From Syntrophaceae bacterium UBA6078 (GTDB lineage: Bacteria > Desulfobacterota > Syntrophia > Syntrophales > UBA2210), in the NCBI GenBank assembly GCA_002428735.1, contig DIXO01000052.1, positions 1 through 27,186 of the forward strand: a stretch of 27,186 bases of DNA, read 5' to 3'. A program made the translations under genes and the position numbers. Position 1 is the stretch's first letter; every line of letters starts with the position of its first letter. This document shows, in pieces, positions 12,949-21,797 of this stretch. The notes under the pieces were generated by a model that worked only from the letters and a program-made list of their open reading frames with translations, did no database searches and was not told the origin of the DNA.

Positions 12949-14301
12949 TCACCTCGGCAGATTCTTTTCTCTCGATATTTCCTCGATCGACTCATCAAGG
13001 ATCGCTACAAGCCTGTCAATCTGTTCCTCGGTAATGATGAAGTGGGGGGCGAGCAGTATATGGTCGCCGTTGACCCCGTCGGCACCCCCGCCGCCGGGGT
13101 ACGAGACAAGCCCCTTATCAAAGGCGCGATTGCCGATAAGGATGTTCAGCTTGAAGGCGGCATCAAAGGGTTTCTTCGTTGTCCTGTCTTCGACAAACTC
13201 AATTCCCGCAAACAGCCCGAGGCCGCGGACATCGCCCACAATGGCATGCCGGTAAAGCGTTTGCAGCTTTTCCAGCAGATATGCTCCCATACGGGCGCTT
13301 CGACTGACGAGGTCGTTATCCCGGATATAGTCCAGAACGGCGGAGGCGATGGCGCAGGACAGCGGATTCTGGCTGTAGGTATGCCCGTGCACAAACGCCC
13401 CGTTTCCCTCGAGAATGGCCGTCCGGATCTTCTCCTGCGTTATGACACAGTAAATAGGCGTGTATCCGCTTGCCAGGCCTTTGGCACATATGATCATGTC
13501 GGGGATGACGTTCCAATGGTCGATGCCGAAGTGTTTTCCTGTTCTCCCAATGCCGGTCATAACCTCGTCGACGATAAGCAGAACATCATGTTTGTCGCAG
13601 ATCTCGCGAATCCTTTGAAAATACCCATCCTTGGGCACCAGCGCTCCTGCCGTCGCCCCGACCACCGGCTCAGCCATGAAAGCGGAGACAGAATCGGGCC
13701 CTTCGTACAGAATGGTGTCCTCCAGTGCATCGGCGCATTCCAGATTACACGCATCCGGCTTCCGGCCAAAAGGGCAGCGGTAGCAGTAGGCCGGGACGAT
13801 ATGCGGGGTATGGACCAGCAACGGCTGGTAGTACTGCCGGCGTTTGGTGTGTCCGCTTAATGCCAGCGCGCCCAGGGTGTTTCCGTGATAGCTTGTCCAC
13901 CGTGATATCACTTTGCACTTGGAGGGGACGCCTCGGTCCACCTGATACTGACGGGCCATTTTTACCGCAGTCTCCACGGCCTCTGATCCGCCTGAGAGAA
14001 AGTAGACCCTTTCCAGACCGGGAGGAGCGATACGGGTAATTTTCTCGGCAAGCTCTATTGCGGCTTCCGTTGTAAACTGCGTGCCATGGGTAAAGGAGAT
14101 GAAGCTCGCCTGTTTCAGCATCGCCTCCTGTATTTCCCTGACCCCGTGGCCTATGTTTACGACCGCCGCCCCTCCGGACCCGTCTATGTACTCTTTTCCG
14201 TCGGCATCGTAGATATAGATTCCCTCCCCTCTCTGAGCCGTCGGATAGTATTTGTTCGGGTTTCTGTAAAACACATGATCCTGATTTGTTTTTGCTCCCA
14301 T
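12949..14301 (-). CDS. Class III PLP-dependent aminotransferase
   Basis: A 450-aa fold-type I aminotransferase of the omega/beta-amino acid group. The PLP aspartate is in LLIVDEVMTG (D245), the Schiff-base lysine is K274 (ICAKGLASGY), and the phosphate-binding segment FLSGGSEAVETA is at 101-112. A four-cysteine insert (C173, C176, C185, C189) may bind a metal; it occurs in a subgroup of these enzymes. Members act on amines away from the alpha carbon, so conversion of a beta-amino acid to a beta-keto acid is a natural role between the neighbouring KamA-like and BKACE enzymes. I chose the ATG at 14301 (AAGGAG upstream, and the protein then begins at the conserved part); the ATG at 14349 would add 16 unlikely residues. 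Confidence 0.9.
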   Translation of the reverse strand: MGAKTNQDHVFYRNPNKYYPTAQRGEGIYIYDADGKEYIDGSGGAAVVNIGHGVREIQEAMLKQASFISFTHGTQFTTEAAIELAEKITRIAPPGLERVYFLSGGSEAVETAVKMARQYQVDRGVPSKCKVISRWTSYHGNTLGALALSGHTKRRQYYQPLLVHTPHIVPAYCYRCPFGRKPDACNLECADALEDTILYEGPDSVSAFMAEPVVGATAGALVPKDGYFQRIREICDKHDVLLIVDEVMTGIGRTGKHFGIDHWNVIPDMIICAKGLASGYTPIYCVITQEKIRTAILEGNGAFVHGHTYSQNPLSCAIASAVLDYIRDNDLVSRSARMGAYLLEKLQTLYRHAIVGDVRGLGLFAGIEFVEDRTTKKPFDAAFKLNILIGNRAFDKGLVSYPGGGGADGVNGDHILLAPHFIITEEQIDRLVAILDESIEEISREKNLPR

Positions 14302-14368
14302 TGTCGTTTCTCCTTCTCCGCGAAAAGTTGTTACGTCTATTGTGTGCATTCCCTGAAATTATCGTTAC

Positions 14369-16360
14369 TCAACGGGCAACCGGCGCCGTGGTGCCATGCT
14401 TCTTCCGAAACCACTGAGAGATGAAAACGACGGCAAAGAGGGCAAGGCCGATCCCGTCCGTCATCAACCCCGGTTTGATCATCAGCAACGCCACCGACAG
14501 CAGCAGCAGTACTTCATACCACCGCGCTCGTACAAGCAGGCAGGCCTGCACGCCGGCCGCAAGGCAGATAATACCGAAAGCCGCCGTGACAACACTCATC
14601 AGAATGTCACCGAAACTGCCGATCATCAGCAACTCGGGCGCGTAGACAAACATGAAGGGGATGATAAACCCCGCGATACCAAGCTGAAACGCGTTGATCC
14701 CCGTCTTCCAGGGGTCGGATTTGGCAATGCCCGCTCCCGCGTACGCGGCTAATGCCACCGGCGGCGTGATATCGGCCCGCGTTCCGTAATAGAGAATAAA
14801 GAGATGGGCCGCGATGGGGAGAACCCCCATCTGAACAAGGGCCGGAGACACAAGAGACGAAATAATAATATACTGGGCGGTGGTGGGGACGCCCATGCCC
14901 AGAAAGACACAGGCAATCATCGTAAAGGGCAGCGCCAGGTAGAGATGTCCCATGGACGCGTCCACGATGAGAGAGGAAAACTTGATTCCCAGCCCCGACA
15001 TGGTGATACACCCGATAATGATACCCGCTGCCGCGCAGGCGGCGGCCACTTCAACGGCCCCCGTTGCCCCTTCTTTCAGCCCTTCCAAAACCAACATGCC
15101 GAATTCTTTGGCGGATCTCTTCCGGATGATGGTCATGACGAAAGAGGACACAACCGTCGCCGCAATCGCCCAGAAAACCGCGCGTTCCGGCGAATAATTT
15201 CTCATGAGAAAGTAGATCAGAAGAAAGATTGAAAAAACATGATGCCATCCCTCGGCAAAGGCCTTGCCGATACGGGGCAGGTCCGCCCGGGGCAGTCCCG
15301 CAATACCCATGGAAACCGCCCTGAAATGGACCTGCATGAAGGTTGAAAAAAAGGCCAGGACGGCAGGAATCGCCGCGGCCACGCATACTTTAAAATAGGG
15401 AATGGATAAGAATTCCGCCATGATAAAGGCGGCGGCCCCCATGATGGGGGGCATGATCTGCCCCATGGTTGATGATGAGGCCTCAACACCGGCGGCAAAG
15501 TATCCGGGATACCCGGTTCGCTTCATGAGCGGTATGGTGAAAGAACCGGTTGTCACGGTATTCGCCACGGAGCTCCCCGATATCATGCCAAAAAATGTGC
15601 TGGACGCGACGGCCGCCTTTGCCGGACCGCCTCGGGACCACCCGGTCAGGGCAAAGGCAACATCCGTAAAGAACTGACCGGCCCCTGTCTTTCTCAAAAG
15701 AGCGCCGTACAGGATAAAGAGGAGGATAAAGTTTGCGGAGACGCCGAGGGGAACACCGAACACCCCGTCCGTGGAGAGGGCCAGATAGGTGGACAGCCTC
15801 TCGATGCTGTATCCCTTGTGGGCAAGCACATCGGGCAGATAGGGCCCGAAAAGCACATATCCGATAAAGATGACTGCAATCAGCGGCACGGCCGGCCCCG
15901 TTGTCCTGCGGGCCGCCTCCAGGACTATGAGGATGAGAATGGTTCCCAGCACCACGTCGATGGGAAGAAATGTGCCCGCCCGGTTCAATATGGATGTTGA
16001 AAAGATGAATATCCAGAGACATATGCCGGCGGAGACCGACAGAAAGACCCCGTCGAGAAGCGTCATCCTGTTCCGGAGAGATTGGTGCCGGGAAAAGGGA
16101 TAGAGGACAAACACCAGAACCGACATGAGCAGCCAGTGGAGTGCCCGGTGGTCAAGGGCAAAGAAGGGATGCACGTAGGCGTAGAACAGATGATAACAGG
16201 ACGTCGCGACAGCGACAACCGCGATTGCCAGACGTGCGGGTCGCCCCGTATATATCCTTTTTTTCTCTATCTCCTCCAGCAGTTCCTGTGCGGCAGTCTC
16301 CGCGACAGTGATTGCCTCCTCGAGAGACGGGTCCACTGTTTTACCGCGGTTCTCTTCCAT
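14369..16360 (-). CDS. TRAP transporter fused permease (4TM/12TM), TAXI type
   Basis: A 663-aa inner-membrane protein in which the small (DctQ-like) and large (DctM-like) TRAP permease subunits are fused, as is usual in TAXI systems. The DctM part shows GGPAKAAVASSTFFGMISGSSVANTV, MPPIMGAAAFIMAEF, GMGVPTTAQYIIISSLVSPAL and ADITPPVALAAYAG. Such carriers import organic or amino acids with sodium or proton gradients, taking substrate from a periplasmic receptor. The gene starts three bases after the DUF1850 gene stop and is followed 67 bases later by the chosen aminotransferase start. Receptor (16894-17853), DUF1850 and this permease make a complete set. It is about 260 residues shorter than the second permease at 19005-21785, mainly at the N-terminus and middle. 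Confidence 0.93.
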   Translation of the reverse strand: MEENRGKTVDPSLEEAITVAETAAQELLEEIEKKRIYTGRPARLAIAVVAVATSCYHLFYAYVHPFFALDHRALHWLLMSVLVFVLYPFSRHQSLRNRMTLLDGVFLSVSAGICLWIFIFSTSILNRAGTFLPIDVVLGTILILIVLEAARRTTGPAVPLIAVIFIGYVLFGPYLPDVLAHKGYSIERLSTYLALSTDGVFGVPLGVSANFILLFILYGALLRKTGAGQFFTDVAFALTGWSRGGPAKAAVASSTFFGMISGSSVANTVTTGSFTIPLMKRTGYPGYFAAGVEASSSTMGQIMPPIMGAAAFIMAEFLSIPYFKVCVAAAIPAVLAFFSTFMQVHFRAVSMGIAGLPRADLPRIGKAFAEGWHHVFSIFLLIYFLMRNYSPERAVFWAIAATVVSSFVMTIIRKRSAKEFGMLVLEGLKEGATGAVEVAAACAAAGIIIGCITMSGLGIKFSSLIVDASMGHLYLALPFTMIACVFLGMGVPTTAQYIIISSLVSPALVQMGVLPIAAHLFILYYGTRADITPPVALAAYAGAGIAKSDPWKTGINAFQLGIAGFIIPFMFVYAPELLMIGSFGDILMSVVTAAFGIICLAAGVQACLLVRARWYEVLLLLSVALLMIKPGLMTDGIGLALFAVVFISQWFRKKHGTTAPVAR

Positions 16361-16363
16361 ATA

Positions 16364-16852
16364 TCAACGCCCTCCACTCTTGCGCACCAGACGAATCCAA
16401 ACCCGGTCGCCCCCCTCGGCAACAGACAGCAGGGGATAGCTCTTCCCCTGACAGGTAATCACGTGACCCGCGACCCGTCCGACGCGAAGCAACAACCGGG
16501 GAAATTCCCGGTTCAGAAACACCCGCGTTGCCCCACGTTCCAACACAACGCGTGCTCCGTCATGTGAGAGAGATTCCAATCCTGATCCGTACCAGTCAAA
16601 CCGTTCCTCTGCGAGAACTATCGTATCCTGATGAACCCGAAAAACGTCATGCACCGGGGTGTGATCGGAGGAATGAATATAATCGATATAGAAGAGATCT
16701 CCATCCTCCACCTGAAATTCAAGCAGAACCGAGTCCTCAGGGGGCTTCACCACCTGAAGATACAGGGCGCCTGATTCCGCCGGCGCGGCGGACCCAGGCA
16801 CCCACAGTATCAACAGGAACAGGGCATATATGATTCTCGACGTCATCGGCAC
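16364..16852 (-). CDS. DUF1850 protein of TAXI-TRAP system
   Basis: A protein of about 160 aa with an N-terminal signal (hydrophobic IIYALFLLILWVPG, probable cleavage near SAA-PA) and the DUF1850 signature FYIDYIHSSDHTPVHDVFRV. DUF1850 proteins are encoded with TAXI-TRAP transporters and are exported; their job is unknown, perhaps helping the receptor-permease contact. The start is either GTG at 16852 or ATG at 16846. Neither has a Shine-Dalgarno sequence; instead a hairpin lies 5 bases upstream. The stop is followed after three bases by the permease start. Confidence 0.85.
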   Translation of the reverse strand: MPMTSRIIYALFLLILWVPGSAAPAESGALYLQVVKPPEDSVLLEFQVEDGDLFYIDYIHSSDHTPVHDVFRVHQDTIVLAEERFDWYGSGLESLSHDGARVVLERGATRVFLNREFPRLLLRVGRVAGHVITCQGKSYPLLSVAEGGDRVWIRLVRKSGGR

Positions 16853-16856
16853 ATTT

Positions 16857-16884
16857 GCCCGGACGGCCAGGGTACCCGCCGGGC
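16857..16884 (-). repeat. Hairpin between TAXI receptor and DUF1850 genes
   Basis: GCCCGG (16884-16879 on the minus strand) pairs with CCGGGC (16862-16857) around a 16-base loop, directly before the DUF1850 start. No T run follows. It may protect the receptor part of the message or limit ribosomes on the downstream gene. The second transporter set has a true terminator-like hairpin at the same junction. Confidence 0.4.
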
Positions 16885-16893
16885 TGTCAGCGG

Positions 16894-17853
16894 TTATTTC
16901 TTCACTTCCTTGAAGTATTTCACCGCCCCCGGATGAAGCGCTATGGGACTGTTCACGGCGTTTGCTGGCGTCAGCTGAGCGGCAATGGGATGAATGTTGA
17001 CAAGGGCGTATTTCCCTTCCTTCACGTTGGTGAACAGCGCCTTGGTGACCTTGTACGCGATATCGTCAGGCATATTCGTGCTGGCAACCATGACGTTGGA
17101 ATCGCCGATACAGAGAACATCGTAACCAACATCGTCGTAGGTTCCCTTGGGGATCGTCGTCTTGAGATAGTAGGGGTATTGTTTGACAATGGCATCGGCA
17201 AGCTTCGCGCCGACGGGAACCAGCACCAGATCTCGTGTCGCGGCGAGATCCATGACCGCCGAAGCGGGATAGGCGAAATTGAAGAAGCAGGCATCGACAA
17301 TACCGTCCTTCAAGGCCTGAACCGATTCGGACTGGGACAGATTGGCCAGGGTCACGTCCTTTTGAAGATCAAACCCGGCCGCCTGCAGGATCGCCATGGC
17401 CATGGTCGAGCACCCGCTTCCGGGAACGTCTATCGAGACCTTTTTCCCCTTCAAATCGGCGATTGTCTTGATCCCCGACTGCGCGGTTGTCACGATATGC
17501 TCCGGGGCCGGATACATCTGGAACAGGGCCACAAGGGGATATTTCTTTTCAAAGGGCTCCTGCCCCTGAACCGCCTTGTAGGCGACGCTTCCCATGACCA
17601 TGCCCATATCGGTGTCCCCGGAACCGACAAGGCGGCAGTTTTCTACCGACGCCCCGGTCGATTCGGCGGCGCACCGGACACCGTCGACCGTTTTTTCAAT
17701 CACCACGGACATGCCGCCGCCCAGGGGATAGTAAACGCCCCCCGGACTGCCGGTCCCGATGGTCAAAAATACCTTCTTGGCCAACGCGGGCCCTGCAAAG
17801 GCCAGAAACAGAGCCAACCCCATTACCAGAACGACGTACCATGATCTTTTCAT
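16894..17853 (-). CDS. TAXI-family TRAP solute receptor (set 1)
   Basis: A 319-aa periplasmic binding protein. The signal peptide covers residues 1-25 (ALFLAFAGPALA, then KK). The mature start TIGTGSPGGVYYPLGGGMS is the TAXI signature region, followed by a two-lobe fold with IADLKGKKVSIDVPGSG. It binds the substrate and passes it to the fused permease. The bound compound cannot be read from the sequence; known TAXI ligands include glutamate/glutamine and dicarboxylates. GGAGGG precedes the ATG. It heads the second half of the operon, with a candidate promoter about 80 bases upstream. Confidence 0.93.
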   Translation of the reverse strand: MKRSWYVVLVMGLALFLAFAGPALAKKVFLTIGTGSPGGVYYPLGGGMSVVIEKTVDGVRCAAESTGASVENCRLVGSGDTDMGMVMGSVAYKAVQGQEPFEKKYPLVALFQMYPAPEHIVTTAQSGIKTIADLKGKKVSIDVPGSGCSTMAMAILQAAGFDLQKDVTLANLSQSESVQALKDGIVDACFFNFAYPASAVMDLAATRDLVLVPVGAKLADAIVKQYPYYLKTTIPKGTYDDVGYDVLCIGDSNVMVASTNMPDDIAYKVTKALFTNVKEGKYALVNIHPIAAQLTPANAVNSPIALHPGAVKYFKEVKK

Positions 17854-17931
17854 CGCACCCTCCTTTCATGATAACCCTGCTTTTGTATGGAGAACAACCG
17901 GCGGCATACATCCGCGTTGTCTCCCCCTTTT

Positions 17932-17960
17932 TTTGTACGGTCTATCAGAGTGCCGGTCAA
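17932..17960 (-). promoter_or_regulatory. Candidate internal promoter before TAXI receptor 1
   Basis: TTGACC (17960-17955), a 17-base spacer and TACAAA (17937-17932) on the minus strand, about 80 bases before the receptor start. It would let receptor, permease and the three catabolic enzymes be made apart from the upstream transporter set. The 160-base gap is the longest inside the ten-gene run. Confidence 0.4.
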
Positions 17961-18013
17961 GCATGATATTGAACAGTGTCAACGGGCGGGCGGCCTGGCC
18001 GTTCCACACATCC

Positions 18014-19012
18014 CTACCAGACAGTGACGATCGGCAGATCGCGCATGGTGAGCAGCCCGGGGGGCGCTTCGCACACCCGGCGCACGGCGTTCACGGTAAT
18101 AGCCACCGTGGCCAGATCGCCATTGGTTCCCTCCAATCTGACCTCCAGATCAGGCTTCCCGAAGATCTGAATGGTGTCTCCATCCTCAAACTCGTCCAAG
18201 GCTGCGATAAAGGTCAGGGTCATGAATTCCCCGTCATCGGTATAGCCGCGGGCAACCTGTTTGAGCCCCCGTACCTCGCCGGGTTGCACCTCACAATAAT
18301 CGGTCGTTGCCACGCACTCGGCCAGGATGGGCTCCACATGGGCTTCATACCGTTTCAGCCTCTTCCCCAGTGTGTGAAAGACCATCCCCATCGATTCCGG
18401 AAGCCCGATATGCCCCATACGCCCCTTTTTCATCTGTAAGGTAAAGTCCTCCACCGTCATGCCGGCACCGATCTTTATCTGGAACGGTCCGCGCCTCTTG
18501 GAGGCATTCATGCGGCGCGTCACATCAATGCGATCCACCCGCTGGCAGATTGCGGTCAGATGGAGGGGAAGGGCATCCATCAGGAACCCGGGATTGACTC
18601 CGGTGCCCAGGACCGTTTTCCCGGCCCGCCGGGCGGCCGCGTCTATGCGGGCGGCGGGCTCCGGATGAGCCAGCCAGGGGAAGGCAAGCTCCTCGGCGGT
18701 CGACACCACATTGAGCCTCCTCTCAAGAATCTCTACAAGCTGATCCTCAAAGACGTCAAAAAAGGAGCTGGTGGTATGCAGAACCACGTCTGCCTCCTTT
18801 GTTTCCAAGGCTTGGGACAGGTTCCGGACCACGGGGAATCCCAGGGAAGCGGCAAGCCCCAGCACCTCGCCCATATCCCTGCCTGCCTTTGCCGGATCAA
18901 TATCTACCCCGCCGACCAGTTCCAGTCCGGTACGCTCCAGAACGTGGCGCGCCACGGCGCTGCCGATCGGCCCCAGTCCGTACTGTACTACCCGTATGAT
19001 GGTATCAGACAT
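18014..19012 (-). CDS. 2,4-diaminopentanoate dehydrogenase-like NAD(P) oxidoreductase
   Basis: A 332-aa protein of the dihydrodipicolinate-reductase superfamily. An N-terminal Rossmann fold shows GLGPIGSAVARHV and VGGVDIDPAKAG. A C-terminal domain resembles that of 2,4-diaminopentanoate dehydrogenase (GVNPGFLMDALPL, GYTDDGEFMTLTFIAAL, TVNAVRRVCEAPPGLLTM). Such enzymes oxidatively deaminate a diamino acid to an amino-keto acid in ornithine or lysine fermentation. The exact substrate is unknown; this may be a step in the same pathway as the downstream enzymes. AAGGAG supports the ATG at 19012, which overlaps the permease stop by 8 bases (ATGTCTGA), a sign of coupling. The ATG at 19027 overlaps that ribosome site and is unlikely. 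Confidence 0.8.
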   Translation of the reverse strand: MSDTIIRVVQYGLGPIGSAVARHVLERTGLELVGGVDIDPAKAGRDMGEVLGLAASLGFPVVRNLSQALETKEADVVLHTTSSFFDVFEDQLVEILERRLNVVSTAEELAFPWLAHPEPAARIDAAARRAGKTVLGTGVNPGFLMDALPLHLTAICQRVDRIDVTRRMNASKRRGPFQIKIGAGMTVEDFTLQMKKGRMGHIGLPESMGMVFHTLGKRLKRYEAHVEPILAECVATTDYCEVQPGEVRGLKQVARGYTDDGEFMTLTFIAALDEFEDGDTIQIFGKPDLEVRLEGTNGDLATVAITVNAVRRVCEAPPGLLTMRDLPIVTVW

Positions 19013-21785
19013 CGCTCTCTCCTTCATTCTGCTGCTGCGTCTCTCCTGCGGCGGGACGGGCCGCAGCTTCTTTTTTGGCCCGCCTCTTCTGCAGAATATA
19101 GACGCCGATGAAAATCAGCGCCCCGATTATATCGCTGTTGTGTCCCGGATAAATCAGGAAGATGGCCGCCATGCCGGTGCAGAAACGCTCTATGACACGT
19201 GATCGCGCCCCGAAATAGCCAATCACCGTGGCTCCCAGGGAAATAACACCCATGAAAAGTGTTATCACGACCCTTGAGAAGTGGAGGAAGTCGAAAGGAA
19301 CAGCGGGATCGAGCAGCCGGGGGAGCCAGAGGATTATGGGCGCCGATACGATGACAAAGGGGACGATGAAGCCGGCTGAGGCGAGACCGAAGGCGGTAAA
19401 TCCCGTCTTGAAGGGGTTCGCCCCCGAAATGCCCGATGCCGCATACGCGGCCAGGGCCACGGGTGGGGTGACATCAGCGAGGACGGCGTAAAAGAGGACA
19501 AACATGTGGGATGCGAGGGGAGGGATGCCCCACTCGAGCAGCGCCGGAGCGGCGATCATGGAAGCGATGATATACTGCGCCGTGGTGGGGATGCCCATGC
19601 CGAGCACAAAACAGGCAACGGCCGTAAAGACAAGCGTAAAAAAGAGGGACGTTCCGCCGATGGTAAGCAGGTGGAAGACATCAAGGGCCATCACGAGCGT
19701 GGCAACTCCTTTGGCCAATTCGATAATCGCCGCGGCAAACTTGAGTCCCAGACCTGTCAGGGTTGTCGCTCCCACGATAAAGCCGATGCAGGCGCAGGCG
19801 GCACCGATGGCAAGCGCGTTTTTTGTCCCCAGTTCGAGGGTTTCCATAATATCTGGGATACGCATCCGGCTTTCCTTATAGAACACCCCGATTCCGATGA
19901 TGACGGCCAGCGTCCAGAAAGTGGAAAGGAAATAATCAACATTGCACACCTGGAGCAGGACAAGCGTGATGCCGGGACCGAGGCAGATAAGCCAGTTTCT
20001 GGTACCCGTTTTTTTCAGGGTGTAGGCAAATCCTAGGACAAAACACGCTATCCATATAACCGTTCCTATCGTGAAAGGGCTGAATGGATTGTACCGGAGA
20101 AGGATGGCGGGTGCGGCAAGGATAACCGTTATCAGGAAGGGTGTGGTCTTTTCATGAATCTGACCGATGGCAACGGAAAAAAAGATGCCCCAGAAGGCCG
20201 CAAGAAAGGGGCTGCTTCCCGTGACGAGAAGCCACACGATGATAATCAGCGGGGCGACAAGAGGCCATTTTTCCTTCAGTATCTGACCGGTCCGGGGAAG
20301 AGCGTCCCGGGGAAGCCCCACGAGGCCTCGTTTCCGTGCCTCCAGGTGGACCATGGTGGCGATGGCGAAGAAGTGGAGAATGGCGGGCACTATGGCGGCG
20401 GCGGCGATCTTGATGTAGGGGATCCCCAGGAATTCCGCCATGATAAAGGCGGCGGCCCCCATGATGGGGGGCATCAGCTGGCCGCCCGTGGAGGCTGCCG
20501 CTTCAACCGCTCCGGCAAACTGGGGGCGATACCCCACTTTCCGCATGAGGGGAATGGTAAAGGCCCCCGTTGTGACGGTATTAGCGATGGAGCTTCCGCT
20601 TATGGACCCCATGAACCCGCTGCTGATAACAGCCACCTTGGCCGGCCCTCCGGCTGACCACCCGGCCAGCGCCATGGCAAGATCCATGAAGAGCTGCCCC
20701 AGGCCGGTCTTCGAAATAAAGATGCCGAAGAGGACAAAATGAAAGACAAAGGTGGCGACCACCCCGAGGGGGATACCGTAGACCCCTTCCGTTCCTAGAA
20801 ACATGTGTTCGATGATGCGTTCCACCGAGTAGCCCCGGTGGGCGAAGAAACTGAGGCCGGGGATATCCAGAAAGTAGGGCCCCAGATAGCAGTTGATCAG
20901 CACGAGGAAGGCGATGATGGGCAGAGGCGGACCGATGCTGCGTCTCGCCCCTTCGAGGATCAGGAGGAAGGCGAAGGCGCCGATGATCAGATCGAGCCTC
21001 AGGGGCAATCCGGCGCGGAAGACGAGGTTGTTGAATTCGAGAAATATAAAGACCGAAAAAGCCGACGACAGGAGAACAAGAACAACATCGAAATACGGAA
21101 TATCGTCGCTCTGATACTGAAAGGAACCGGTGGAGACAATCGTTCTCAGCGCCCGCGCCCAGTGGATCATGACCAGGAGCAGAATGCTGAGAAAGGTGAA
21201 AAACAGACACACGCTCCAGAAGAGGAGGGACGTGTTGGGGGCGTTAAAGACCTGCCGGAAGTCGATAGAATAGTAGGCGCGAAAGACTCCGTAAAAGAAA
21301 CCGGCAAGCATCCCCGTGAACAGCACAAAATCGACGTAGGTAAAGAGTTTCAGCTTCAAAAACTGGCGGCGCTTGACATAGACGATCCCTGCAAATGAGC
21401 CCAAGGCGAGGGCGCCGGCGGCTGCCGGTGACAGGGCGAAGATTTCACGAAACATGGCGGTTACCAGCGAAGCGCCGATCAACCCGTAGATGATGTCATA
21501 AGCAAGATACTTGCCGCTCCGGGAGTCTGATTTTCTGACGGAATAGAGAAAATAGACAAGGGGGAGAACAAACGCGAGATGAAACGCCCGGTGTCTCCAC
21601 TCCTGAAAGACACCGAACCCCGCCGTGTAAATATGGAAAATGGAGAGCACCTGCGTCATAAAAAAGGCAAGCTTTGTGGTGATGCCCGACAATGTCCGAA
21701 ACCGGAATTCAGGATCATACTTCGACAGTTCTTCTATCGTTTCCGACACGTCTACAGAAGAGCGATTGTCTGTTCCTTTTTCCAT
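19005..21785 (-). CDS. Long TRAP transporter fused permease (set 2), TAXI type
   Basis: A 926-aa polytopic membrane protein, much longer than the usual 600-700 aa fused TRAP permease. The DctM-like part (from about residue 330) carries GGPAKVAVISSGFMGSISGSSIANTV, MPPIMGAAAFIMAEF, GMGIPTTAQYIIASM and ADVTPPVALAAYAASG. The extra length lies in the N-terminal third, which has additional membrane segments, and in a segment near the middle (residues about 520-640, EKTTPFLITVILAAPAILL and on). The last 30 residues are charged and cytoplasmic (RRAKKEAAARPAAGE). AGGGGG lies before the ATG. The gene follows a DUF1850 gene by 12 bases and overlaps the dehydrogenase gene downstream. A 45-base stretch is identical to the other permease gene. 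Confidence 0.92.
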   Translation of the reverse strand: MEKGTDNRSSVDVSETIEELSKYDPEFRFRTLSGITTKLAFFMTQVLSIFHIYTAGFGVFQEWRHRAFHLAFVLPLVYFLYSVRKSDSRSGKYLAYDIIYGLIGASLVTAMFREIFALSPAAAGALALGSFAGIVYVKRRQFLKLKLFTYVDFVLFTGMLAGFFYGVFRAYYSIDFRQVFNAPNTSLLFWSVCLFFTFLSILLLVMIHWARALRTIVSTGSFQYQSDDIPYFDVVLVLLSSAFSVFIFLEFNNLVFRAGLPLRLDLIIGAFAFLLILEGARRSIGPPLPIIAFLVLINCYLGPYFLDIPGLSFFAHRGYSVERIIEHMFLGTEGVYGIPLGVVATFVFHFVLFGIFISKTGLGQLFMDLAMALAGWSAGGPAKVAVISSGFMGSISGSSIANTVTTGAFTIPLMRKVGYRPQFAGAVEAAASTGGQLMPPIMGAAAFIMAEFLGIPYIKIAAAAIVPAILHFFAIATMVHLEARKRGLVGLPRDALPRTGQILKEKWPLVAPLIIIVWLLVTGSSPFLAAFWGIFFSVAIGQIHEKTTPFLITVILAAPAILLRYNPFSPFTIGTVIWIACFVLGFAYTLKKTGTRNWLICLGPGITLVLLQVCNVDYFLSTFWTLAVIIGIGVFYKESRMRIPDIMETLELGTKNALAIGAACACIGFIVGATTLTGLGLKFAAAIIELAKGVATLVMALDVFHLLTIGGTSLFFTLVFTAVACFVLGMGIPTTAQYIIASMIAAPALLEWGIPPLASHMFVLFYAVLADVTPPVALAAYAASGISGANPFKTGFTAFGLASAGFIVPFVIVSAPIILWLPRLLDPAVPFDFLHFSRVVITLFMGVISLGATVIGYFGARSRVIERFCTGMAAIFLIYPGHNSDIIGALIFIGVYILQKRRAKKEAAARPAAGETQQQNEGESDV

Positions 21786-21797
21786 CGTAGCGGCCCC

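Noticed and set aside
12850..13860. 336-codon open frame on the plus strand
   Set aside because: Antisense to the aminotransferase gene, no family resemblance.
16855..17844. 329-codon open frame on the plus strand
   Set aside because: Exact antisense shadow of TAXI receptor 1.
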